NCBI GenBank assembly: GCA_016748015.1
Contig: JAAOMT010000400.1
Span: forward strand, 186,001-250,000
Length of the DNA stretch: 64,000 bases
DNA from: Geosiphon pyriformis
Lineage: Eukaryota > Glomeromycota > Glomeromycetes > Archaeosporales > Geosiphonaceae
Reading direction: 5' to 3'
Shown one piece after another: positions 46,431 to 57,748 of this stretch (its first letter is position 1; every line of letters begins with the position of its first letter). The notes below the pieces were generated by a model. The model was not told where the DNA came from, searched no databases, and saw nothing but the letters and a program-made list of their open reading frames with translations. Position numbers and translations under genes: made by a program.

Positions 46431-48288
46431 TTTTAAACAACTTATAAACCAATTAGATTATCAAGTTGATTAAATTATTTATATATATATTATAAAATAA
46501 TAAAAACTTTAATTAATAAAATTAACAACTTTTTTTTAAAATTAATAATATTATTGCATTTATTAAAAAATTAATAATAAAAACCACTTAATATTAAGTA
46601 CTTATTAATAATAATTAACTATTTAAAATTAATATTATATTTAATTAAAATACACAAAAACTTCAATTAAATTATAATAAACATTATATATATATTTACA
46701 ACTTGTAATTATTTTGAAATTACTAGCAAAGTATTATTTATTAAATTAAAAAAAAAGCCAATAATCAAAACTTATCAAGTTTTATAAGACAACAATATTA
46801 AAATCAACATATTATTATTACTTAATTTTTTTAAAAAAAAAAAAAAAAACAAAGAAAAAAAATCTTAAATTATTATTTTTACATATATCTTATTAAATCA
46901 GAAAAACATACTTATTAATACTTTAAAAAATTTATATTATTAATATTCAAAACTTATTTATATTAACTATAAAAAAAATTATTATTAATAAAAATATGCT
47001 ATAGTAATAATAAAAAATATTAAACTGTTACTAAATTTTATTATTAATTATATATTCTAAAATAATTTAATCAACTAAAAAAACAAAAAGTAAAACAATA
47101 AATTTTATTTGACTTGTAAAAAAACTTTACCAAATAAAATAATATAGAATAAAATTTACAAAAAAAAATTTATTATTATTGTTTATAATTGTATTCTTTC
47201 TTATTTGAAAAATTATTTACATAATAAAAATAATATTAAAACAAATTTATATAATCAAAAACACACTTTAAAATAATTTTTAAAAAGCTTTATTTTTTTT
47301 AGACAATTCAAAAATTTTTTATAAATATTATTAAGTATTAACTCTAATTAAAAAAAGAAACAAAATTTATCAATCTTAATATTAAATTCTATAAATATTA
47401 TTTTATTTTTTGCTAATTTAAATATTATAATAAGTATAATTTTGTTTATGATTTATTATTATGTGTTATTTATTTGATTTTTAAAATAACAAATTAATCA
47501 ATAAAGCCAAAAAATCATAATTAAAGCTTAATTTTAATTCAATTATTACTTTTAAATTTAATAAAAATTTAAATACTATTATTAATATTAAGTAATATGT
47601 TGTGTTTTTAGTAAAAATTCAATAAGATCAAACTAAATTAAACTTTGAATACTGTTTAAGTTCAATTTAAATTATAAACCAAACTTAAACCAAACTAAAT
47701 TTTCAAAGTAAATTTAGTTTAAATTTAAAATTAAACTTTTTTGGTAAGTTTAAATTTAGTTTAAATTTGATTTAAAATCTACTAATTTGTTTAAGTTTAA
47801 TAAAATTTATATTTTGTATTATTTATTTATTAATTATTACTTTGTTTAATTATTATAATTAATTAAAAAAATATATAAAATTATGTATATATAACAATTC
47901 TATTTTTTAACTTATTATTATTTGTATTATTTAATATTATTAAAGATTTAAAATTCAAAATAATAAAATTTAATAATTTAAAGTAAAATATAAAACTATT
48001 TTAATAAATTTAAGTAAACAAAAAAACAGCTAAATATATAGTTTTAAAATATATATATAAATTATTTTTTTATAAAACTATAATATTATTAATCTTTTAT
48101 AATATTATTTATTAAACAGTATATATTACAATAAAAAATATTATAAAAAAAGACAAAATATTAAAAAAATTTGTAAATTAATTAAAAAAATATTTTAACA
48201 AATAAAATTGCTATTTTTTTATAATTTTTTAACCAATTTAATTAAAAAACTGTTTTAATTTTCTGTAGTAACTGCTATTAATATTAAT
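46431..48288. other. AT-rich DNA, no recognisable gene
   Basis: Nearly pure A/T. The only structured part is a copy of dispersed repeat Y at about 47620-47810. Presumably decayed transposons. Confidence 0.5.
47620..47810. repeat. Dispersed repeat Y, copy 3
   Basis: AAACCAAACTTAAACC and GTTTAAATTTAGTTTAAATT blocks as in the other Y copies, with an internal near-palindrome. Confidence 0.45.
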
Positions 48289-48299
48289 ATTAATAAATT
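48289..48299. repeat. Left target-site duplication of LINE C
   Basis: ATTAATAAATT, repeated at 55219-55229. In such AT-rich DNA an 11-bp match alone is weak, but it abuts both element ends. Confidence 0.65.
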
Positions 48300-48443
48300 G
48301 TTAATATTTTTATAGATCTTTCTCTTGTCGATCCCCTGGCCATACCGAAAGCAAAGTTATTCTGCCAAAGAAGTACATTTTCTTTATTCCTTTTCCTTTT
48401 TGTTTTCGTCGCTATTTCTTTGGACACACCTATATTTGTGACT

Positions 48444-50402
48444 ATGGATCCGGCTGGCTCTTCTGCTGGTGTTTCGGGCTCGATTTCAACTGGGTTAGAG
48501 TCCCGGTCAGGCTCTAAGAAGAAGGCTCGCGTTGAGAGTGTTTACTCTCGTGGTGCCTCTTTCAAGAAAGTGAGAAAACCTGTCGTGTCCGGTACCGTGG
48601 TAAATTCTTCAGCTGGACTTTTGTATGCGGACCCATTGCTGGCTGATGGTGGTGAACGTAAGGCATCTTGGGGTAGTGAAGTGGAGAACGAGAGTAACAA
48701 CATCAGTGAGGTGTCCGACTTGGAGGATATGGAAAACTTGGTTGCCGAAGAAACTAGTTACATCGATTCCAATGCCTCTGGAAATGACGACTTGATGGAT
48801 GATGTTACTCTAAGGAAGACAAAGACAAGGACGTATGTCTTAGACAAGCCGCCAAAACAACTTTCTTTCAACCTGAAAAATGACGACAATAGTGTTTTAG
48901 AGCTCCCTTCTCGCATGTTTGTTGGGTCCAATCAGTTGCCACCACCCAAGTCACGTGGTTTAGAGTGTCATCATTTCGAGCCAGTAAAATCTTTCACTTT
49001 AGATGTGGAGTTGTCAGCTGTGCCTGGAAAGTCAAATAGTGATAAGTTATTTAAGATCAAAAAGATTTTTTATAAAATTGACGGTTTTGGGGGTGCTTCA
49101 ACTTCCTCAAAATTTCCTGGAGTCATTAGGTCAACTTTCACAAGTGAGTCTAGTTTGGTTAAGGCCAGAGAGTTGGTGATTTGTGAAAAAATCATTGTGA
49201 ATGATAATCTCAAAAATGTAAACATTCGTTTGAATCAGGAAGTGATAGTCAAGAAGATCCCAGTGGATCTTCCCAGATTGGCAGTGGAGTCAGTTTTTTC
49301 TAAATTTGACAAGATTGTTTCAATCAAAATGCAGCTGATTGGTCTTTGGCAAAAGGCCTTGGTCGAATTTGAGTCATTTGAAGTAGCTAGTTTGGTCGTT
49401 TCTAAATGGTTGGTCTTCATGGAAAAGGATTCAGTGCGTGTGACTTTGGCAATTAATGATAAACAGACGTGGGTATCGAGAGATCAACATCGGGCTTTGC
49501 TTTATACTCTTCTGGTTGGCACCAATGCCCATGACCTCTCTAGTTTGTTGGAATCATACAGTGGGAAGACTTATTACATTGGCTGTAATCCTAATTCGTA
49601 TGTTCGTGATAGATGTGCTGTAATTTGTTTTGGTGATGAGACATCCAAGTTGGCTGCTATTGGTATTGTTTCAGTTTTCAAAGGTGTGAGTTTGCATTGG
49701 ACTGGTCTTTCTTTGGCCAGTTGCACTTGTTGTAAACAATTCGGTCATGTTATGGTTAACTGTTTCTTGGGTGAGTATTTTGGTGTTCGAGGGAAAAAGG
49801 TGGTTTCTGAGCAAGATTGAATTTGTCTAGCTGAAATATATAAGAAAAAGTCGGCTCCTATTGCTCGTCTGGTTTCATTTGGTGGTAAAACATGGGCCCA
49901 AGTTGCTGGTGGCTCTTCTTCTTGTGTGATTTCCTCTGGTTTGGTTGGTGCTGGTTTGCATTCTGGTTTGGTTCCTTCTTCAATGGCGACTGACTCTCCT
50001 ACTGTTTCTTATTTGAATGACCGGCTGGCAATTTTGGAGCACTCTTTGGAACTTTTGACTGACCACATCTCTGGCATTTTGGTTCGGCTGGAATCCATTG
50101 ATTTGGTTCCTATGGTGACCCCTTCTCTGAGCCTTTTTCCTACTGTTTCTGAGACTTTGACTTCTAATGTGGATTCTGATATGATTATGAATTCTGCTTT
50201 GGTCTTGTCTGGTACTCCTCCGTCCGTCATTCATGATGCTGTTGTTGAGCTCAGCTCTAGTAGTTCTAAAGTTTTCACTGTCAAAGTGGGTGGTTTGGAA
50301 ACAAAATTGATTGCTTTGGAGGCCTCAGTTGGTTCAGTTTTGGATAAGTTAAATATTCTGTGCTCTGGTTTGGGTTTGTCAGTTTCCCTGTCTTCTCAAT
50401 GA
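48444..50402 (+). pseudogene. LINE C ORF1, almost intact
   Basis: 653 codons from the ATG at 48444 (MDPAGSSAGV) to the TGA at 50400-50402, with one premature TGA at 49818 where LINE A has CGG (Arg). The RRM-like segment is KKIPVDLPRLAVESVFSKF and QKALVEFESF. The zinc knuckle is CTCCKQFGHVMVNC, and a coiled-coil-like stretch (LAILEHSLELLTDHISGI) follows. The stop overlaps the ORF2 start as ATGA. Confidence 0.9.
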
Positions 50403-53400
50403 CTCACTTAATTTGGAAAATTGCCATGTGTAATGTCAGAGGTATGAACAATTCTGCAAAACAGGAAGATGTCATTTGTTGGCACAAGGATATAAACAAT
50501 TTGATTTCTATTGTTACTGAGACCAAGCTAAAGGGTAAGGTCTGTCTGTAGATTGCAACTAAGTTTGATGGTGTTCGAGTCTTTATCTCAGGTCAAGATT
50601 CTGGTAATCTGGGTTCGGGTATTGCTATTGTTGTAGACAATTCTCTGGCTCGCCATGTGTGTAAGGTTTCTGAGGTGCCTGGTCAGCTTCTTTCAATTAA
50701 GTTGCTTTTTAAGAACAAACTTTTGGTATCGATTTTGGGGCTTTATGCTAATGCTTCTCTGGCAGCCTGTTTCTCTCAAGCCAGTGAAGTCAATTCTCTA
50801 ATAGCTAGGGCTGTAAATGAGTCTTTTTTTGTCGTTTTAGGTAGTGATTTTAATAAAGATAGCTCTCGCAGGTGTGCTAGTTTTAAGAAGTGTTTGGATT
50901 TGGAAATGGTCAATTCTTTGGCAGGGAATTCATTGGCAAAAAGTCCTATCTGGAAAAATTCAAAAGGTGTTGTAAGAACTATTGATTATGTGTTCATTTC
51001 GTCAAATTTGGTCAATGCGATAGTGAACCGAGATGTTTTGAATGTTAGTGAGTATTTTGATACTGATTATCAAGCAGTTTGTGTGTCTGTAGATTTGGGT
51101 GGACTTTTGAATATGCATTTGAACTCTCTTTGTAAACAGGCAAATAGAGATTGTTGGAAGTTTAACATTAGGGGCACTGATGAAAGTAAATGGGACAATT
51201 TCAGGAGTGCCACTTTGGCCAACGCAGCAATGTTTTCAGATAAGTTTGCCACCTCTATAAGATTCTCAGATCTGGATGTAATGTGGAACGTCATTCGTGA
51301 GGTCATGGTGCTTTCAGCTAATAGTACTTTCAAAAAAAAATGGTTCAAGGACTTTGGTAGAGTTTTCTCTAAGAAATTCTCAAAGTTTCACAATTGGAGC
51401 TTTTAGTTTCTAAGATTATTAAGACATTGCATAAGGGAGATGTTGTTGGTTTTGCTTCTTTCATGGATTATTGGACTTCTTTGGACAGTGTTAAGGCTTT
51501 AATCATTCGGGACCTAATGGATTCTGGTATGGACTCTGGTCATGTCCTTTCTGCTTTCTCGAGCACTCAGAAATCATATTGTGCATCTAAGCTCGTTGAG
51601 TCTTAGAACGCCAAGGAGGCTAACATTAGATCAGCCATAGATAGAAGAATGGAAAGCTTTGAGATCAATAAAAGTTATGCAATAAGGAGTGTGCTGGAGC
51701 ACCCATTTTATAAGGTGGTGCTTAACCACTTGGTTGTTGATAGTGAGCTGGTTTTGGAGCCTAATCAGGTTATAAGCAAGGTGGATGTGATCATGGAGGG
51801 TTGGACTAGGAAGCATTGGGTGGTCGATGATATGTCAAGCGATTGGTGTTACCAATATCGGCCTTTGGAGTATGTTTTTGATGAGGCTTTTTCGAAGATA
51901 ATGTGTCCGATTGGTTTTAACGAGTTGTTTGGGGTGGTTTCCGTTCTTTCTGATGGCAAAGCTGCTGGTCTGTCAGATATCTCAAATGAGCTTTGGAAAC
52001 ATTGCGATAGGTCTGTCTTGGAAATGTTGTTGGTGTTTTTAAATGTTTGTTTGGCTGGTGAATCAGTGTCCAGCCCATGGAAAGAGGCCTGGGTTTCGAT
52101 GATTCCCAAGCCTTATGAGTAGGAGGGTGTTTTGACAAACACATGTTCTATTGCTTTGATCAAAACAGCTTGCAAGATTCTTTCCAAGGTTCTTTCTGAT
52201 AGGATTTCTGCTGTATACAGTACTTTCAATGTTCTTTGTGGGGACAATTTTTCGGTTTTGAAAGGTACGACTACTCAGTCTCCCATTTTTGCAATTGGTT
52301 CAGTAATTGAGGATGTTCTGGAAAAGAACCATAAACTCTGACTGGTGTTGCAGGATATGAGGAAGGCTTATGATTCAATTGGCTGGGAGCATCTTGAAAA
52401 AAGCCTGGTCAGGATTAAGATGTGCAGCAAGTTTATTCAGTTCTTTGGTAGTATACACAGGAGTCGCACCAATTGAGTGATGATGGATTTCAGTTTGATT
52501 GGTGGTTATCGTGTGTATGATAGCTTAGATCAGGGAGAAGTTTTTTCCCCCCTTCTGTGGTGCATTTTCTATGATCCTTTGTTGTGTAAAGTCAAACATC
52601 AGAAAAGTGTATGTGGGTATAGGCTGAATTCGTACTTTATCTCTAAAAATGGGCATGCTAAGACTCAGGCTGGACTTTCTTTCTTTTTTGCCGCTGGTGC
52701 TTTTGTCGATAATACAATTTGGGTTGGTAACAGTCAAGCTGCCACTCAGCACATTCTCAATGTTGCTAGTGAATTTTTTCGGGTCAATGATATTTTTATT
52801 AACAATGACAAAACAATGGCCATTTCCATCAATAGCAGAGTTAGCAGTCCCTCCCTTTTTATTAGCGGCTTACCCATTTCCGTTGCCAAAAAGAGGGAAT
52901 CTTATCAGTATCTGGGTATTTTTTTTTCAACTGAGAGTCTTTCGAAGCCAAGTTTGGCTAAGGCACATTCAAACGTTCGCTTTTTTGTCAATTTGGTTCT
53001 GAGAAAAGCTACTTTAGATAAACAATTTCTATACTTGGTGTTAATGGTTTTCCAGCCCATAATCAGTTATCGGACACAATTTAGTTTTATATTGGTTGGT
53101 GTTTATGCCAAGTGGGATGCTCTGGTCCGCAAGGGCTTGAAGCTTAAGTCTGGTCTTCCGCTTGATTTTCCTAGTGATACGCTGCACCACTCTTCATTTT
53201 ATGATTTGAAATCTTTCTTGCAGATACAGTCTGAGTGTAAAGTGGCCTCTCTCGTCAGTTTTGTGAACTTTGGTGGGATCTTGGGTCGCTTATTTTCTCA
53301 CAGGTCTCACAACTTGCAAGTTCGGTGTTGGCATCTTATTTATCCATTAAATTTTCCTGTTCGAGTTAATATTAGTGCTTCCAACAACTTTTTGGCAGGC

Positions 53401-55086
53401 TTGGTCTGTATTTTTCTTGACTGCAATTTGTCTTTGGGTGGATCTTTTGTTAGTTCTTTTCAGTCTAGTGGCAGTGCACTTATGTCTACTGTTTTGGGTA
53501 AATCTAAGTTTTCCAAGTTTCTTCCTTTTCTCCGACGGTTTGGTGTTGCCTTTGTTGATCAACTTTGTAATCATCATGGTGTCATCTTTGACTGGTATAC
53601 CTTCAAGTGGTGAAAGAGGCTGGACCTCCGTGGTCCTGTTCTGGAATGGTTCAGGCTTGCTACTGCGTTTTTCAATGATGCTTCTCTCCTTTTTAATGAT
53701 CAGTTTGTTTCAGATGGTGCTGTTTATCAAGATATTCTTGGTTCTGCTGATTATGCTTCTATTTGTGATCGTCTTTCTCAAGTCATTTCTGGTAGCTTGT
53801 CTGTTTACATGGACAGATCTTTGAGAAGTTTGGGTACTGCTGGCTGTAAAGCTGGTGCTGCTGCTTTTTTCGAGGACATTGGTTTGGGTTTGGAAGTTAG
53901 TGTATTGGACTTGATGTCATCCACCCTTGTGGAATTGCAGACTATTGCATTGGCCATGGAGTGTGTCCCTTTGTCCTGTTCTGTTCATGTGTTTTCTGAT
54001 AGTCAGTCTGCTTTGAGTGCTTGTGAATCAGAAATAGATCTTGTGTGTCCTGACTTTCACAATCAGTGTTGGGTCGAGTGTCGGCATATCGCTAATGTTA
54101 TTCATAGTAAAAATTTGAGAGTTAGTTGGCACAAGGTCAAGGGTCACTCTGGCATTTCTGGTAATGAGTGTGCTGATAAGATTGCTGGCGTTGTCTCTTT
54201 TTCCAATTGGCATTTGCGTCCTTGCTTGGATGAACATTTTCTGGTGGCTGATGGTGGTGTGGTTTCGGGCAATTTGAGACACTTTGTTCGTGATATCTGC
54301 CAATTGATTTGTTGTACATGCTGGGAAGTTGGTTCTGGTGCTAGGTTTTTGAAGAATGATTTGCTTTTTGATGTTGACTGGTTCTGTTCTTCTATGGTCT
54401 GGCATCCTGACTTGCATATGGTCACCGGCTTCATTAGCAAGCTCTCGGCTAATGCTCGTACCTATTTCATGAAGGCTCTACATCACTGGTTACCTGTTGC
54501 TGTAAGGAAGCATCTTTATAATAAATGTTACCCTAATGTGCTGTGTTTATATTGTGGTGATGTGGAGTCTTCGGACCATGTGTTCTTTTGTAAGGTTCAC
54601 GATTCTGCTCGTAGTCAGATTTTGGATTCTCACATGGCTTCTTGGAAGGCTCTTACTGGTTTGTCACTCTTCTCGTCAGTTGTAATGCAGCTTTTGTCAT
54701 CTTGTGCTTTTGATTTCTCTGTGTTTGTGGCTCTATACAAGGGTTTTGTGTTTAATGATTGGTTTCGCGAGACTGTTTCTGTGTTTCGTGATCCCAAAAT
54801 TACAGGATTGGAGGTGGTTAAGTTTGTGCACTTTCTTGGTCTTGCCTTTAGAGATGGTGTTTAGATAGTTTGTGCTAAGCATCATGCTTACATAGAGAAG
54901 GCCAAGTTGATTCCGTTGGATGGTTCAACATCTGTTTCAGTCTTTGGTCTGGTTTCAGGATTTTCTGCTGGTGTTGTCAAGCTATTTGGCATCACTGAAG
55001 CTGTGGATGTTCATTTCAGTTTTCATAAACTATGGTTATTTTTTTCTGATGTAGGCAGTTTAGTTTCAGTTCGTATATCTAAGTAA
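50399..55086 (+). pseudogene. LINE C ORF2 (endonuclease, RT, RNase H, zinc finger), inactivated
   Basis: Begins MTHLIWKIAMCNVRG. The endonuclease has VVLGSDFNKD and RTIDYVFISS; its GGD has become GSD. A one-base deletion near 51390 shifts the frame; after it everything stays in one frame to the TAA at 55084. Stops at 50549, 52120, 52339, 52474, 53611 and 54862 all stand where A or B has TGG; the seventh (51604) does not. RT has DMRKAYDSIGW, GEVFSPLLW and AFVDN (52699-52713), the second catalytic Asp lost by GAT to AAT. RNase H is MDRS, VELQTI, FSDSQ, KGHSG. The finger is CLYC then DHVFFC. Confidence 0.92.
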
Positions 55087-55218
55087 TGTTGTTCTGATCA
55101 GCCTGAGTGGCTGGTCACGTGTAGACAATGCATGATTCATGCCTAGTATAGATTATTTCCTTGATGTGTAGCTCTAGGTAATGTTTGGACCTCACTCGTA
55201 AAATGAAATAAAAAAAAA

Positions 55219-55229
55219 ATTAATAAATT
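55219..55229. repeat. Right target-site duplication of LINE C
   Basis: ATTAATAAATT, identical to 48289-48299. Confidence 0.65.
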
Positions 55230-55259
55230 TTATAATATAATTATTATTTAATTTATAAT

Positions 55260-55440
55260 TTTAATAATTGAATTTAAACATATTTATAAACTTTAAATCA
55301 AATTTAAATTAAATTTTTTATTTGAATTTAAGTTCAGTTTAAATTCAGTACTTTTAAATTTGCTTTAAGTTTAAGTTTAAAATTTAGCCAAAATTTTTAA
55401 TAGTTTAATTAAATTTAAACAAAACTAAACCAAATATTAA
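55260..55440 (+). repeat. Dispersed repeat Y, copy 4
   Basis: GAATTTAAGTTCAGTTTAAA and AAATTTAGCCAAAATTTTTA blocks, close to the copies at 39650 and 43960, directly downstream of LINE C. Confidence 0.5.
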
Positions 55441-55639
55441 AATCTTATTTTTTATATTTGTTATTATACAAAAATAACTTAAAATTTATATTGATTTTAT
55501 TAAATACTTAATATTATTAATTAATATCTTATGTTTTTGAGCTAAATTATTATTAAAAAAAATTAAAGACAATATTTTTAATTAATATTACCAATAAAAA
55601 TTTAAGTTATTAATTAGCATAAAATTTTTTTTATAGTTT

Positions 55640-56460
55640 TTATTATTTTAAATTTCTACTTAATATTTTATTAAATTATTAAATATTATTATTTAATTAA
55701 TAAACCAATTTATATATTATACAAAAGTAATTAATTTTAATAATCAAATTATATAATATTTTAAATTATATAACATTTAAAAATTCATTAAAATATTGAA
55801 AATTTTCACAAAATATTTAATAATTTATTAAAATACTTAATAATTATAAAAAAAATTTGTAGTTTAACAAAATATATTTTCAATTTACCAAAATATTAAC
55901 AAAAAAAAAGTGAAATTATAAAATAATATATTTTAGTTTAAAATAGTTAATTAACTATTACAAATTAATTTAATAAAATTTATTTTAAAAACAACTTTTT
56001 TTTAATTATTATTGTTTAAAAAACTTACAATTAAGATTAATATTTTGAAATTAATTAATTAACAATTTTAATGATTATTTAATTAATTTTAGGCTTGAAT
56101 TAAAAATAATTTTTTATATATTTTTTTTTATTTAAATTTTTTTCTTTCTTATAATATTGAATAGCTTATAATAAAGATTTTTTGTAGAAAAATTGACTTT
56201 TATAGCAAAATAACTGTATATTATTAAAAAATTCATAAATAAAAATTTCTGTAAAAAATATAACTTTTACTACAAATAACTATATAAAATAATTAATATA
56301 GAATTGGTTATTTTATTGTAAGTCCAATAATAACAACAATTTAAAATATAAAAAATATTTTAAAAATAAATTAACTTATTAAAAGTTTATTAATTTTTAT
56401 TAACAATAAAAGTATAACAAATAGTATTAATAATATTATTAAAAAATAACTAAAATCTTT
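55640..56460 (+). repeat. Dispersed repeat family X, copy 2
   Basis: Same strand and order of blocks as 24590-25520, including AAAAATTGACTTTTATAGCA (identical) and its second diverged copy, AGAATTGG, and TTATTAAAAGTTTATTAA. Confidence 0.6.
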
Positions 56461-57748
56461 AATAATATCAATTTTTTTTTAATCATAAGAGTACTTATAA
56501 TAGCAATTAATTTTATAATAAAAGAATTAAATTTTTAAAAAATAATAAAAAATAATACAAAAAACTAAAAAATATAAATTTTTTTTTCTAAAAATAAGTT
56601 TTTTAAAAAATTTAAGATATATAAAAGAAAAAAATATAATTATTATTAGTTTGTATTTGTAAAATAATAAAAATTATAATAAAAAACAATTTTTTTATAA
56701 AATAATATTTTTTAAAAAATTTAGAACAAAAAAAAGTTTTTATTAATATTTTTTGAATTATATTATTATTTTTATAGTAATTTTAAAAAATATTATATTT
56801 AAATAAATAAATAAATAAAATAAAAATATAATTTGTTAATATTATGTAAAATTTTTGTATAATTTATTTTTAAACTAGATATATATAAAATAATTTGTTT
56901 TATTTAAATTTAAATTTAAATTTTTTTGTATTTTAGCTTTTATTTTATGTAAAAAAGTTTGTTTTCAACTTTTATTAAGCTTAAAAATTTTTAATATAAA
57001 TAATTACAATTAATAAACTAATAATTTAATAAAAAACTATTGATTTTAAAAAACATAAAATTAATGTTTTATAGAATACTTAAAAAAAAACTTATTATAA
57101 TATAAATTATTTTATAACTGTTTTATTTAAATAATAATATTTTTATTATTATAAAAACAGCAATTTTATTATTAATTTGTTGTTAAATATTTTAAAACTT
57201 TTTGTAATAATTATAAAAATTTTAAAATTGTTTTTAATATATTGTTTAAATAAAACTTAAATTTAATTAAAGAGAAAAACAGTGTTTTTAAAGACATTAA
57301 AATTAGTATTAACTGTATTTATTATTGAAAAAACTTTTTTAATTAATTATATTAAAAAAAATAATCATTGTTTTTTTTACTTTGGTTGTAAATATAAAAC
57401 CAAAAATTTTATGTATTTTATTAATTTGAAAAAACAAAAATTTTATTTTTGTTTTTGTTAAATTATTTTTTAAAATTAAAAAAAAATATCAAATAGAATA
57501 ATTACTATTTAAAAAGTGCCAATTAATAAGTTTTAATTTTTAAAAGAAAAAAATATAATAAATTTTAATAACAAAAAGTGTGTTTAGGGCTACACCTTCG
57601 ACAGAACAAAAAATAAATAAATATTTTATTTTTTAAACTTTGTTAATAAACGTTATAACCTATATTAGATTAGCTTATAAAAAAAGTTTTAAGTACAGAA
57701 GTTGAAATTTATTCAAATATAGGATTTCTTCCTGGCAAAGGCTGTATA
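56461..57748. other. AT-rich DNA leading into the 3' flank of glutathione synthetase
   Basis: No gene recognised. The last 150 bases have more balanced composition and are likely the 3' UTR of the minus-strand gene that follows. Confidence 0.5.

Larger units (their letters stand above)
48300..55218 (+). mobile_element. Full-length non-LTR retrotransposon LINE C
   Basis: 6919 bases, nearly the same length as LINE A, with 5' UTR (from about 48317), ORF1, ORF2 and the 3' tail (55087-55218: CAGCCTGAGTGGCTGGTCAC, then GTGTAGACAATGCATGATTC). ORF1 has a single stop; ORF2 has one frameshift and seven stops. It is the best template for reading the family. Confidence 0.93.

Noticed and set aside
45905-46447. 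180-codon plus-strand frame
   Set aside because: It is antisense to the well-supported ORF1 of element G.
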